From Phyllobacteriaceae bacterium (GTDB lineage: Bacteria > Pseudomonadota > Alphaproteobacteria > Rhizobiales > Ancalomicrobiaceae), in assembly GCA_012517025.1 (NCBI GenBank), contig JAAYVT010000634.1, positions 1-9,546 of the forward strand: 9,546 bases of DNA, written 5' to 3'. The notes beneath the pieces are model-generated. The model was not told the DNA's origin and ran no database searches. It saw only the letters and a list, made by a program, of their open reading frames with translations. Each line of letters begins with the position of its first letter. Within the stretch, counting starts at the first letter, position 1. The translations under genes were made by a program, and so were the position numbers. Shown here piece after piece: positions 1 through 6,745 of the stretch.

Positions 1-3
1 TCA

Positions 4-1428
4 TCAGAACAGCGACTTCGCCGCGGCCGAGGCCGCCGCCGTCAGGCCGTTGCCGGCGGCGACGAAGACCAGCACGAAGACGCTCGCCACCGCGAACACC
101 AGCTTCTGCTCGAGCGAGGCGGCGTCGAGATCGGCGGCCGGCTCGTCGAAGTAGAGCACCTTGACGATGCGGATGTAGTAGAAGGCGCCGACGACGCTGG
201 CGACCACGCCGAGAATGGCGAGCCAATAGAGCCCCGCGCCGACGGCCGCCTGGAAGACGTACAGCTTACCGAAGAAGCCGGCGAGCGGCGGGATGCCGGC
301 GAGCGAGAACATCAGCATCGCCAGACCGAAGGCGGCGAGCGGATGCGACCGGCTGAGGCCGGCGAGATCGGCGATCTCCTCGACCGGCTTGCCGTCGCGC
401 CGCATGGCGATGATCATCGCGAAGGTGCCGAGCGTGGTGACCAGATAGATCGCCAAGTAGACCACCACCGAGGCGACCCCGGCGGCGGTGCCGGCGGCGA
501 GGCCGACCAGCGCGTAGCCCATGTGGCCGATCGACGAATAGGCCATCAGGCGCTTGATGTTGCGCTGACCGATACCGGCGAAGGCACCGAGCACCATCGA
601 GGCGAGCGAGATGAAGGCGACGATCTGCTGCCACGAGCTGCCGACCGAGCCGAAGGCCTCGGTGCAGACCCGGATCACCAGCGCGAAGGCGGCGATCTTC
701 GGCGCGGCGGCGAAGAAGGCGGTCACCGGGGTCGGCGAGCCCTCGTAGACGTCGGGCGTCCACATGTGGAACGGCACCGCCGAGATCTTGAAGGCGAGGC
801 CCGCCATCACGAAGACGAGGCCGAACACCACGCCGACCGACGGATGCCCGCCCTTCAGCGCCGCCGAGATCTCGGCGAAGCCGGTGTGGCCGGTGAAGCC
901 GTAGGTGAGCGAAGCGCCGTAGAGCAGCATGCCGGACGACAACGCGCCGAGCACGAAGTACTTCAGGCCCGCCTCGGTCGAGCGCAGGTTGTCGCGATCC
1001 ATGGCGGCGACGACGTAGAGCGCCAGCGACTGCAGCTCGAGACCGAGATAGAGCGAGATCAGGTCGTTCGCCGAGATCATCAGCATCATGCCGACGCTGG
1101 CGAGCACCACCAGCACCGGATACTCGAACCGGCCCCAGCCGTCGATCCGCGCCGGACCGCCGGAGAGCAGCACCGCCACGATCGAACCGATCAGCGCCAA
1201 CACCTTCATGAAGGTGGCGAAGGGATCGACGACGAAGCTGCCGCCGAAGCCGGACGCCGCCTTCGGGCCGACCGCCACCAGGAGCAACGTCACCACGAGG
1301 AGACCGACGGCCCCCCAGGTCACGACACCGGTCGACTTCTCGCCGGAGTAGACGCCGGTCATGAGAAGCGCGAGCGCGCCGATCGCGAGGACAATCTCCG
1401 GCAGCGCCGGCATCAGATCGAGTGTCAT
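4..1428 (-). CDS. nuoN: NADH-quinone oxidoreductase subunit N (NuoN)
   Basis: NuoN is the proximal antiporter-like proton-pumping subunit and normally the last structural gene of the operon. The 474-residue product has normal length. Expected membrane charges are present: Glu131 in LGLELQSLALYV, Lys214 in AFKISAVPFHMWTPDVYEG, Lys244 in AAPKIAAF and Lys388 in FFGKLYVF, matching E. coli Glu133, Lys217, Lys247 and Lys395. The N-terminus MTLDLMPALPEIVLAIGALALL supports the ATG at 1428, although an internal ATG at codon 6 is possible. The ribosome binding site is weak (GAGAG, 7-nt spacer). The protein ends KSLF with tandem stops TGATGA at the window's left edge. Any downstream gene is out of view. 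Confidence 0.98.
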   Translation of the reverse strand: MTLDLMPALPEIVLAIGALALLMTGVYSGEKSTGVVTWGAVGLLVVTLLLVAVGPKAASGFGGSFVVDPFATFMKVLALIGSIVAVLLSGGPARIDGWGRFEYPVLVVLASVGMMLMISANDLISLYLGLELQSLALYVVAAMDRDNLRSTEAGLKYFVLGALSSGMLLYGASLTYGFTGHTGFAEISAALKGGHPSVGVVFGLVFVMAGLAFKISAVPFHMWTPDVYEGSPTPVTAFFAAAPKIAAFALVIRVCTEAFGSVGSSWQQIVAFISLASMVLGAFAGIGQRNIKRLMAYSSIGHMGYALVGLAAGTAAGVASVVVYLAIYLVTTLGTFAMIIAMRRDGKPVEEIADLAGLSRSHPLAAFGLAMLMFSLAGIPPLAGFFGKLYVFQAAVGAGLYWLAILGVVASVVGAFYYIRIVKVLYFDEPAADLDAASLEQKLVFAVASVFVLVFVAAGNGLTAAASAAAKSLF

Positions 1429-1458
1429 GGACTTACTCTCGGCCCCAGTCGTCGTCTC

Positions 1459-1488
1459 CGGCCGCGCTCTCCCCCGGGAGGACGGCCG
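1459..1488 (-). promoter_or_regulatory. Second compound stem-loop upstream of nuoN
   Basis: CGGCCG occurs at both ends (1483-1488 and 1459-1464) and is self-complementary, so the ends can pair. Inside it, CTCCC and GGGAG (1480-1476 with 1473-1469) form an inner stem with a tight loop. Together with the 1505-1529 stem this makes two adjacent hairpins within 71 nt between nuoM and nuoN. No U-run follows it. The structure ends about 30 nt before the nuoN ATG. Confidence 0.45.
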
Positions 1489-1504
1489 ATCTGATCATCT
1501 TCCC

Positions 1505-1529
1505 GCGCGACCGAGAGACCCGGTCGCGC
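1505..1529 (-). promoter_or_regulatory. Strong stem-loop after nuoM (nuoM-nuoN gap)
   Basis: The transcript 11 nt past the nuoM stop folds GCGCGACCG (1529-1521) against CGGTCGCGC (1513-1505), nine perfect GC-rich pairs with a 7-nt loop, or ten pairs if the next G-U wobble is counted. The following sequence is GGGAAGATG, with no U-run, so this is not an intrinsic terminator in the classic form. Likely roles are protection of the upstream nuo mRNA from 3' exonucleases or partial attenuation before nuoN; both are inferences. Confidence 0.55.
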
Positions 1530-1540
1530 CACGTCCCGCG

Positions 1541-3052
1541 TCAGTTCATCAGCGCCGCGACCTTGGCCGAGGCCGCGATGGCGGCGGTGACCTTGGTCAG
1601 CATGGCGTGCACCGAGGCTTCCGAGGCGTTCAGGATCGGCGCCGGATAGACGCCGTAGAACACCGTCACCGCCATCAGCGGGAACAGCACCGCGCGCTCG
1701 CGCCAGTCGAGATCGAGGATCCCGGCGAGCGACGGCTTCTCGAGCTTGCCGTTCATGACGCGGGCGAGCAGGTAGAGCGCGTAGGACGCCGACAGGATCA
1801 CGCCGGTCTCCGCGAACAGCGCCACCCAGGTGTTGGCGCGCCACGCCCCGAGCAGGGTCAGGAACTCGCCGATGAAGCCCGAGGTGCCCGGCAGACCGAT
1901 GTTCGCCATGGTGAACAACATGAAGGCCAGACCGTACCACGGCATCCGGTTGAAGAGGCCGCCGTAGGCCGCGATCTCGCGGGTGTGCATGCGGTCGTAG
2001 ATGACGCCGACGCAGAGGAACAGCGCCGACGACACGAAGCCGTGGCTGATCATCTGGAAGATCGCGCCCTGCACGCCCGCTTGGTTCATCGTGAACACGC
2101 CCATCGTCACGTAGCCCATGTGGGCGATCGACGAATAGGCGATCAGCTTCTTGATGTCCTCCTGCGCCAGCGCCACCAGCGAGGTGTAGACGATCGCGAT
2201 CACCGACAGAGTGAAGACGAAGGGCGCGTAGGCCTCCGAGGCGATCGGGAACATCGGCAGCGAGAACCGCAGGAAGCCGTAGCCGCCCATCTTCAGCAGG
2301 ATGCCCGCCAGGATCACCGACCCGGCGGTCGGCGCCTCGACGTGGGCGTCCGGCAACCAGGTGTGCACCGGCCACATCGGCATCTTCACCGCGAAGGAGG
2401 CGAAGAAGGCGATCCAGGCCCACATCTGCAGATGCACCGGGAAGCCGTGCTGCAGCAGCGTCGGGATGTCGGAGGTGCCCGCCTCCCAATACATCGCCAG
2501 CATCGCGATCAGCATCAGCACCGATCCGAGCAGCGTGTAGAGGAAGAACTTGAACGACGCGTAGACCCGCCGCGGTCCGCCCCACACGCCGATGATCACG
2601 AACATCGGGATGAGGCCGGCCTCGAAGAACACGTAGAACAGCATCAGATCGAGTGCGGTGAAGACGCCGATCATCAGCGTCTCGAGCACCAGGAACGCGA
2701 TCATGTATTCCTTCACCCGCTTCTGCACGCTGTCCCAGGAGGCCAGGATGCAGAACGGCATGATGAAGGTGGTCAGCAGCACGAAGGCGACGGAAATGCC
2801 GTCGACGCCCATGTGATAGCTGAAGACGTCGCCCAGCCAGCCGGCCTTCTCCTCGAGCTGGAAGCCCGGGTTCGACGGATCGAACCGCGCCCAAATGGCG
2901 AGCGAGAGCAGGAAGTCGACGATGGTGGTGAGAAGCGCGATCACACGGATGTTGCGCTTCGCCGCCTCGTCGTCGCCGCGGACGAGCGCCATGAAGGCGA
3001 CGCCCACCAGCGGCAGGAACGTGACGATCGTGAGCACCGGCCAGTTGCCCAT
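1541..3052 (-). CDS. nuoM: NADH-quinone oxidoreductase subunit M (NuoM)
   Basis: NuoM is the middle antiporter-like proton-pumping subunit of the membrane arm. The 503-residue product has the usual length and about 14 membrane segments. Buried charged residues match the family: Glu144 in FFEAGLIPMF, Lys223 in AVKMPMWPVHTWLPDAHVEAP, Lys254 in GILLKMGGYG and Glu396 in GFIGEFL, corresponding to E. coli Glu144, Lys234, Lys265 and Glu407. The start is the ATG at 3052, whose A is shared with the nuoL TGA (TGATG). GGGGGAG lies 7 nt upstream, inside the end of nuoL. The same frame stays open to about 3679 inside nuoL, but that extension is a shadow. The gap to nuoN is 112 nt, the largest in the window, and holds two stem-loops. 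Confidence 0.98.
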   Translation of the reverse strand: MGNWPVLTIVTFLPLVGVAFMALVRGDDEAAKRNIRVIALLTTIVDFLLSLAIWARFDPSNPGFQLEEKAGWLGDVFSYHMGVDGISVAFVLLTTFIMPFCILASWDSVQKRVKEYMIAFLVLETLMIGVFTALDLMLFYVFFEAGLIPMFVIIGVWGGPRRVYASFKFFLYTLLGSVLMLIAMLAMYWEAGTSDIPTLLQHGFPVHLQMWAWIAFFASFAVKMPMWPVHTWLPDAHVEAPTAGSVILAGILLKMGGYGFLRFSLPMFPIASEAYAPFVFTLSVIAIVYTSLVALAQEDIKKLIAYSSIAHMGYVTMGVFTMNQAGVQGAIFQMISHGFVSSALFLCVGVIYDRMHTREIAAYGGLFNRMPWYGLAFMLFTMANIGLPGTSGFIGEFLTLLGAWRANTWVALFAETGVILSASYALYLLARVMNGKLEKPSLAGILDLDWRERAVLFPLMAVTVFYGVYPAPILNASEASVHAMLTKVTAAIAASAKVAALMN

Positions 3053-5127
3053 CACCGAACTCCCCCGAACATCACATAGGTCACCAGCGCCGCGACACCG
3101 ATCAGCATGGCGAAGGCGTAGTGGTAGAGATAACCCGACTGCAGCGCGACGACCTTGCCGGTGATCGCGACCACCCGCGCCGAGACGCCGTCCGGCCCGA
3201 AGCCGTCGATGACCCGCCCGTCGCCTTCCTTCCACAGGAAGCGGCCGAGCTTCTTCGCCGGCTGGACGAACAGGAAGTCGTAGAGCTCGTCGAAGTACCA
3301 CTTGTTGAGCAGGAACTGGTAGAGACCCTGCTGCGAGGCGGCGAGCTTCTCCGGGAGCGACGGGTTCACGATGTAGAACACGTAGGCCGTCACGAAGCCG
3401 ATCAGCATCGCCACGAAGGGCGCGAGCTTCACCGCCGCCGGGACGTGATGCATCTCCTCGAGCACGTGGTTCTCCGCGCCGGTGAAGATGGCCCCCTTCC
3501 AGAACTCGCCGTATTCGTGGCCGACGAAGTGGCCCGCGAAGATCATGCCGGCGAAGGCGGCGCCGAGCGCCAGCACCATCAGCGGTACCGTCATCACCGC
3601 CGGGCTCTCGTGGACGTGCGCCATCACTTCCTTCGAGGCGCGCGGCGCACCGAAGAAGGTCTTGAAGATCAGCCGCCACGAGTAGAACGAGGTGAACAGC
3701 GCGGCGATCACCAAGAGCGCGAAGGCGAGCCCGGAGACCGTGCCGTCGGAAGCGTAGGCCGCCTCGATGATCGCGTCCTTCGAGTTGAAGCCGGCGAAGC
3801 CGAACTCGGTGAACGGGATGCCGACGCCGGTCAGCGCCAGCGTGCCGACCACCATCATCGCGAAGGTGAGCTTGATGTGGCCCTTGAGGCCGCCCATCAG
3901 CCGCATGTCCTGTTCGCCGGAGACCGCATGGATGACCGAGCCGGCGCCGAGGAACAGCAGCGCCTTGAAGAAGGCATGGGTGAAGAGGTGGAACACGCCC
4001 GCCCCGTAGGCGCCGACGCCGAGCGCGACGAACATGTAACCGAGCTGCGAGCAGGTCGAATAGGCGATGACGCGCTTGATGTCGTTCTGCACGAGGCCGA
4101 CGGTCGCCGCGAAGAAGGCGGTGATCGCACCGACCAGGGTGACCACGGTCAGGGCGGTCGACGACAGTTCGAACAGCGGCGACAGACGCGCCACCATGAA
4201 GACGCCGGCGGTGACCATGGTCGCGGCATGGATGAGCGCGGAGACCGGGGTCGGGCCTTCCATGGCATCGGGAAGCCAGGTGTGCAGCAGGAACTGCGCC
4301 GACTTGCCCATCGCGCCGAGGAACAGCAGCAGGCAGATCGTCGTCATCGCGTCGAGGTCGTGACCGAGGAAGTGCACGGTCTTGCCGACCAGCGACGGCG
4401 CGGCGGCGAAGATCGTGTCGAAATCGACCGAGCCGACCAGCCAGAACACGCCGAAGATGCCGAGGATGAAGCCGAAGTCGCCGACGCGGTTGACCACGAA
4501 GGCCTTGATCGCCGCGGCGTTGGCCGAGGGCTTCTGGAACCAGAACCCGATCAGCAGGTAGGAGGCGAGACCCACGCCTTCCCAGCCGAAGAACATCTGC
4601 ACCAGATTGTCGGCGGTCACCAGCGACAGCATCGCGAAGGTGAACAGCGACAGATAGGCGAAGAAGCGCGGCCGATCCGGGTCGTGGCTCATGTAGCCCA
4701 TCGAATAGAGATGGACCAGCGCCGACACCGTGTTGACCACCACCAGCATCACCGCGGTCAGCGGATCGATGCGCAGCGACCAGTCGACGGCGAGACCGTC
4801 GGTGTGGAGGAAGGGCAGAACCGCGACCTTGAAGACGCCGTGATGTTCGCCGAGCGCCACCTGGAAGAAGGCGACCCAGGACAGCACCGCCGCGATCATC
4901 AGGAAGCCGGTGGTGACCAGCTCCGCCGGCCGCGAGAACGGCTTCTCGGCATGATGCGCGTCGTGGCCGTGATCGTCGGCATGCGCGTCGTGGGCACAGT
5001 GACCGTGGTCGTCGTGACCGTGGCCGAGAGCGGCGGCTCCCATCGGCGCCACCGGATGCGCGAGCAGCGTCATCACGCCCGCGATCAGGAAGCCGAGGAG
5101 GGGGAGAAAGACGATCGCCGTGAACAT
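3052..5127 (-). CDS. nuoL: NADH-quinone oxidoreductase subunit L (NuoL), with His-rich N-terminal loop
   Basis: NuoL is the distal antiporter-like proton-pumping subunit and carries the long lateral helix that runs along the membrane arm. The product has 691 residues, compared with 613 in E. coli. Key residues are Glu183 in GWEGVGLASYLLIGF, Asp217 in NRVGDFGF, Lys275 in GAMGKSAQFL, His300 in SALIHAATMVTAG and Lys450 in NSKDAII; the HTWLPDAMEGPTPVSALIH signature (282-300) is intact. The C-terminal region from about 560 holds the lateral helix (NKWYFDELYDFLF...) and a final membrane segment. The oddity is a loop of about 45 residues between helices 1 and 2 containing a His/Asp-rich run (residues 36-59); E. 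coli has only a short turn there. The start ATG lies 7 nt after nuoK. The stop overlaps the nuoM start as TGATG, implying translational coupling. Confidence 0.98.
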   Translation of the reverse strand: MFTAIVFLPLLGFLIAGVMTLLAHPVAPMGAAALGHGHDDHGHCAHDAHADDHGHDAHHAEKPFSRPAELVTTGFLMIAAVLSWVAFFQVALGEHHGVFKVAVLPFLHTDGLAVDWSLRIDPLTAVMLVVVNTVSALVHLYSMGYMSHDPDRPRFFAYLSLFTFAMLSLVTADNLVQMFFGWEGVGLASYLLIGFWFQKPSANAAAIKAFVVNRVGDFGFILGIFGVFWLVGSVDFDTIFAAAPSLVGKTVHFLGHDLDAMTTICLLLFLGAMGKSAQFLLHTWLPDAMEGPTPVSALIHAATMVTAGVFMVARLSPLFELSSTALTVVTLVGAITAFFAATVGLVQNDIKRVIAYSTCSQLGYMFVALGVGAYGAGVFHLFTHAFFKALLFLGAGSVIHAVSGEQDMRLMGGLKGHIKLTFAMMVVGTLALTGVGIPFTEFGFAGFNSKDAIIEAAYASDGTVSGLAFALLVIAALFTSFYSWRLIFKTFFGAPRASKEVMAHVHESPAVMTVPLMVLALGAAFAGMIFAGHFVGHEYGEFWKGAIFTGAENHVLEEMHHVPAAVKLAPFVAMLIGFVTAYVFYIVNPSLPEKLAASQQGLYQFLLNKWYFDELYDFLFVQPAKKLGRFLWKEGDGRVIDGFGPDGVSARVVAITGKVVALQSGYLYHYAFAMLIGVAALVTYVMFGGVR
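4951..5022 (-). repeat. Low-complexity His/Asp repeat inside nuoL
   Basis: This segment encodes NuoL residues 36-59, with ten His (36, 38, 41, 43, 46, 49, 53, 55, 58, 59), one Cys (44) and six Asp. At protein level the unit DDHGHxAH occurs twice, at residues 39-46 and 51-58. At DNA level a 13-bp direct repeat, ATGCGCGTCGTGG on the plus strand, occurs at 4954-4966 and 4981-4993, 27 bp apart and therefore in frame. The pattern suggests expansion by replication slippage. The reading frame is kept intact. Confidence 0.7.
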
Positions 5128-5134
5128 GGTTCGA

Positions 5135-5443
5135 TCAACCCTTCATCACGTTGACGTCTTCCACCGCGATCGAGCCGCGGGTGCGGAAGAACACGACCAG
5201 GATGGCGAGGCCGATCGCGGCCTCGGCCGCCGCCACCGTCAGGATCAGCAGGGCGAAGATCTGCCCGACCAAGTCACCCAGAGCTGTGGAGAAGGCCACG
5301 AAGTTGATGTTGACGGCGAGAAGGATCAGCTCGACCGACATCAGGATGATGATGACGTTCTTCCGGTTGAGGAAGATGCCGAACACCCCCAGCGTGAAGA
5401 GTATCGCGGCCACCGAGAGGTAGTGCGACAAGCCGATTACCAT
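5135..5443 (-). CDS. nuoK: NADH-quinone oxidoreductase subunit K (NuoK)
   Basis: NuoK is a three-helix membrane subunit, related to MnhC/MrpC, that forms part of the central axis of charged residues in the complex I membrane arm. The 102-residue product has normal length. The two conserved membrane-buried glutamates are present: Glu38 in LMSVELILLAVNINFVAF and Glu74 in TVAAAEAAIGLAI, equivalent to E. coli Glu36 and Glu72, which are needed for coupled activity. The ATG at 5443 is preceded by GGGGGAAG, a moderate Shine-Dalgarno match with a short spacer. The nuoL start lies only 7 nt after the nuoK stop, and the region before it has no strong ribosome binding site, so translation of nuoL is probably coupled to nuoK. 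Confidence 0.97.
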   Translation of the reverse strand: MVIGLSHYLSVAAILFTLGVFGIFLNRKNVIIILMSVELILLAVNINFVAFSTALGDLVGQIFALLILTVAAAEAAIGLAILVVFFRTRGSIAVEDVNVMKG

Positions 5444-5473
5444 GACTTCCCCCGTCTCGTCCGAGGTATCCCG

Positions 5474-5501
5474 ACTTCGGGGAAGGACCCCGATGCGAAG
5501 T
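5474..5501 (-). promoter_or_regulatory. Compound stem-loop in the nuoJ-nuoK gap
   Basis: The 94-nt nuoJ-nuoK gap contains TCGGGG (5493-5488 on the transcript) pairing perfectly with CCCCGA (5482-5477) around a 5-nt loop. An alternative outer stem ACTTCG/CGAAGT (5501-5496 with 5479-5474) can enclose the inner GGG/CCC pairs. No poly-U tract follows, so termination is unlikely. The stem lies about 30 nt before the nuoK start and could mark an mRNA processing or stability site; this is inferred from structure and position alone. Confidence 0.45.
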
Positions 5502-5537
5502 TCTCATCCGGCGAGGCCCCTGCCCCACCGTGGCCGA

Positions 5538-6143
5538 TCACAGGCCCTTGCCGCTCTCCACCGAGACGATCTCGATGCAGTCGGCCGGGGCGCGCGCGAC
5601 CTGTTCGGAAATGTTCTGCCGCTTGACGAAGGCCTTGTGGCGCAGCGTCAAGACGATGGCGCCGATCATCGCCACCAGCAGGATCAGACCGGCGGCCTGG
5701 AAGAAGAAGATGTACTTGGTGTAGAGCACCGCGCCGATCGCCGCGACGTTGTTCGCCGTCGCCGCCACCGGGGTCGCGCCCTTGCCGATCAGGCCGGGAT
5801 CGATGGTCCAACCACCGACCACCATCAACAGCTCGGCCAAGAGCACCAAGCCGATGACCGCGCCGATCGGCATGTACTCGAGGATGCCCTTGCGCAGTTC
5901 CTGGAAATCGACGTCGAGCATCATCACGACGAACAGGAACAGCACCGCCACCGCGCCGACGTAGACGACGACGAGCAGCATCGCCAGGAATTCGGCGCCC
6001 ATCAGCACGAACAGCCCCGCCGCGTTGAAGAAGGCGAGAATCAGGAACAGCACCGAATGCACCGGATTGCGGGCCGAGATCACCGCGAAGGCCGAAGCCA
6101 CGGTGACCGCCGCGAAGAGGTAGAAGAAGAAGGCCTGGATCAT
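5538..6143 (-). CDS. nuoJ: NADH-quinone oxidoreductase subunit J (NuoJ)
   Basis: NuoJ is a five-helix membrane subunit at the junction between the quinone module and the proton-pumping arm. The product has 201 residues. The hallmark third helix VVYVGAVAVLFLFVVMMLD occupies about residues 59-77; this helix carries the pi-bulge that rotates during turnover in known structures. Other hydrophobic segments lie near 5-22, 30-50, 93-110 and 145-166, followed by a hydrophilic tail ending ESGKGL. The ATG at 6143 has GAGGA with a 6-nt spacer; the frame is open further upstream inside nuoI, but that part is an antisense-frame shadow with no family similarity. It sits between nuoI (47-nt gap) and nuoK (94-nt gap), in canonical order. 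No defects seen. Confidence 0.97.
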   Translation of the reverse strand: MIQAFFFYLFAAVTVASAFAVISARNPVHSVLFLILAFFNAAGLFVLMGAEFLAMLLVVVYVGAVAVLFLFVVMMLDVDFQELRKGILEYMPIGAVIGLVLLAELLMVVGGWTIDPGLIGKGATPVAATANNVAAIGAVLYTKYIFFFQAAGLILLVAMIGAIVLTLRHKAFVKRQNISEQVARAPADCIEIVSVESGKGL

Positions 6144-6161
6144 CGGTCGTCCTCGATCGCG

Positions 6162-6180
6162 GGACCGGCGGAGCCGGCCC
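6162..6180 (-). promoter_or_regulatory. Short stem-loop in the nuoI-nuoJ gap
   Basis: The transcript can fold GGGCCGGC (6180-6173) against GCCGGTCC (6169-6162) around a 3-nt loop; one of the eight pairs is a G-U wobble. The stem lies 18 nt upstream of the nuoJ start, ahead of its GAGGA ribosome binding site (6154-6150). No U-run follows, so this is not a Rho-independent terminator. It may influence mRNA stability or nuoJ translation, which is inference. GC-rich DNA produces some such stems by chance. Confidence 0.4.
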
Positions 6181-6190
6181 TCGCAATTCG

Positions 6191-6679
6191 TCAGCGGTAG
6201 GGAGCGTCCATCGCGATGTTGCGGGCGATCTCGCGCTCCCAACGTTCGCCGTTGGCGAGAAGTTTCGCCTTGTCGTAGAAGAGCTCTTCGCGCGTCTCGG
6301 CGGCGAACTCGAAGTTCGGCCCCTCGACGATCGCGTCCACCGGACAGGCTTCCTGACAGAAGCCGCAGTAGATGCACTTCACCATGTCGATGTCGTAGCG
6401 GGTGGTGCGGCGCGTCTGATCGTTGCCGCGCGGTGCCGCCTCGATGGTGATCGCCTGCGCCGGACAGATCGCCTCGCAAAGCTTGCAGGCGATGCAGCGC
6501 TCTTCACCGTTGGGATAACGGCGCAGCGCGTGCTCGCCGCGGAACCGCGGGGAGAGCGCCCCCTTCTCGAAGGGGTAGTTCACGGTCGCCTTCGGCGCGA
6601 AGAAATAGCGCATCGACAGGAAGAACGCCGATACGAAATCCTTCAGCAACAAGGACTTCGCTGCCCGATCGAGTCTCAT
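6191..6679 (-). CDS. nuoI: NADH-quinone oxidoreductase subunit I (NuoI), 2x[4Fe-4S] ferredoxin-like
   Basis: NuoI carries clusters N6a and N6b and passes electrons from NuoG to N2 in NuoB, next to the quinone site. With the ATG at 6679 the product has 162 residues, the usual length. Two ferredoxin motifs are intact: CIACKLCEAICP (Cys62, 65, 68, 72) and CIYCGFCQEACP (Cys102, 105, 108, 112). An N-terminal amphipathic stretch (KSLLLKDFVSAFFLSMRYFF) sits at the membrane surface, and the C-terminus WEREIARNIAMDAPYR is typical of Alphaproteobacteria. The start is uncertain: in-frame GTG codons lie at 6688 (165 residues) and 6682. GTG 6688 has GGAG 6 nt upstream, while ATG 6679 has GAGG 9 nt upstream. 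I chose the ATG because it gives the family length. The gap to nuoJ is 47 nt and contains a hairpin. Confidence 0.97.
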   Translation of the reverse strand: MRLDRAAKSLLLKDFVSAFFLSMRYFFAPKATVNYPFEKGALSPRFRGEHALRRYPNGEERCIACKLCEAICPAQAITIEAAPRGNDQTRRTTRYDIDMVKCIYCGFCQEACPVDAIVEGPNFEFAAETREELFYDKAKLLANGERWEREIARNIAMDAPYR

Positions 6680-6745
6680 CACATCCACCCTCGTCTCCCT
6701 TCGGGTCGCCCCGGAGGATTGGGTCTTCTCGAAGTCTCGCCCCGG

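Noticed and set aside
343..1494. Plus-strand open frame opposite nuoN
   Set aside because: Antisense shadow with skewed charged composition, while the minus-strand product carries every conserved NuoN residue.
1459..1529. Rho-independent terminator between nuoM and nuoN
   Set aside because: The stems are strong but no U-rich tract follows either of them, so they are listed as structures of uncertain role.
1361..3079. Long plus-strand open frame (572 codons) opposite nuoM
   Set aside because: It is antisense to an unambiguous NuoM and its product is an Arg/His/Glu-rich low-complexity string typical of the antisense frame of GC-rich genes, with no recognisable domain.
3053..3679. Upstream extension of the nuoM frame inside nuoL
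   Set aside because: No NuoM-like sequence in the extension; the TGATG overlap with GGGGGAG upstream and the MGNWPVLTIVTFLPL N-terminus fix the start at 3052.
4951..5022. CRISPR-like or other non-coding tandem repeat
   Set aside because: The repeat is short, imperfect and in frame inside nuoL, so it is a coding low-complexity segment.
3121..5154. Long plus-strand open frame (677 codons) opposite nuoL
   Set aside because: Same reason: rich in Arg, His, Glu and Asp, exactly antisense to nuoL, and no family similarity.
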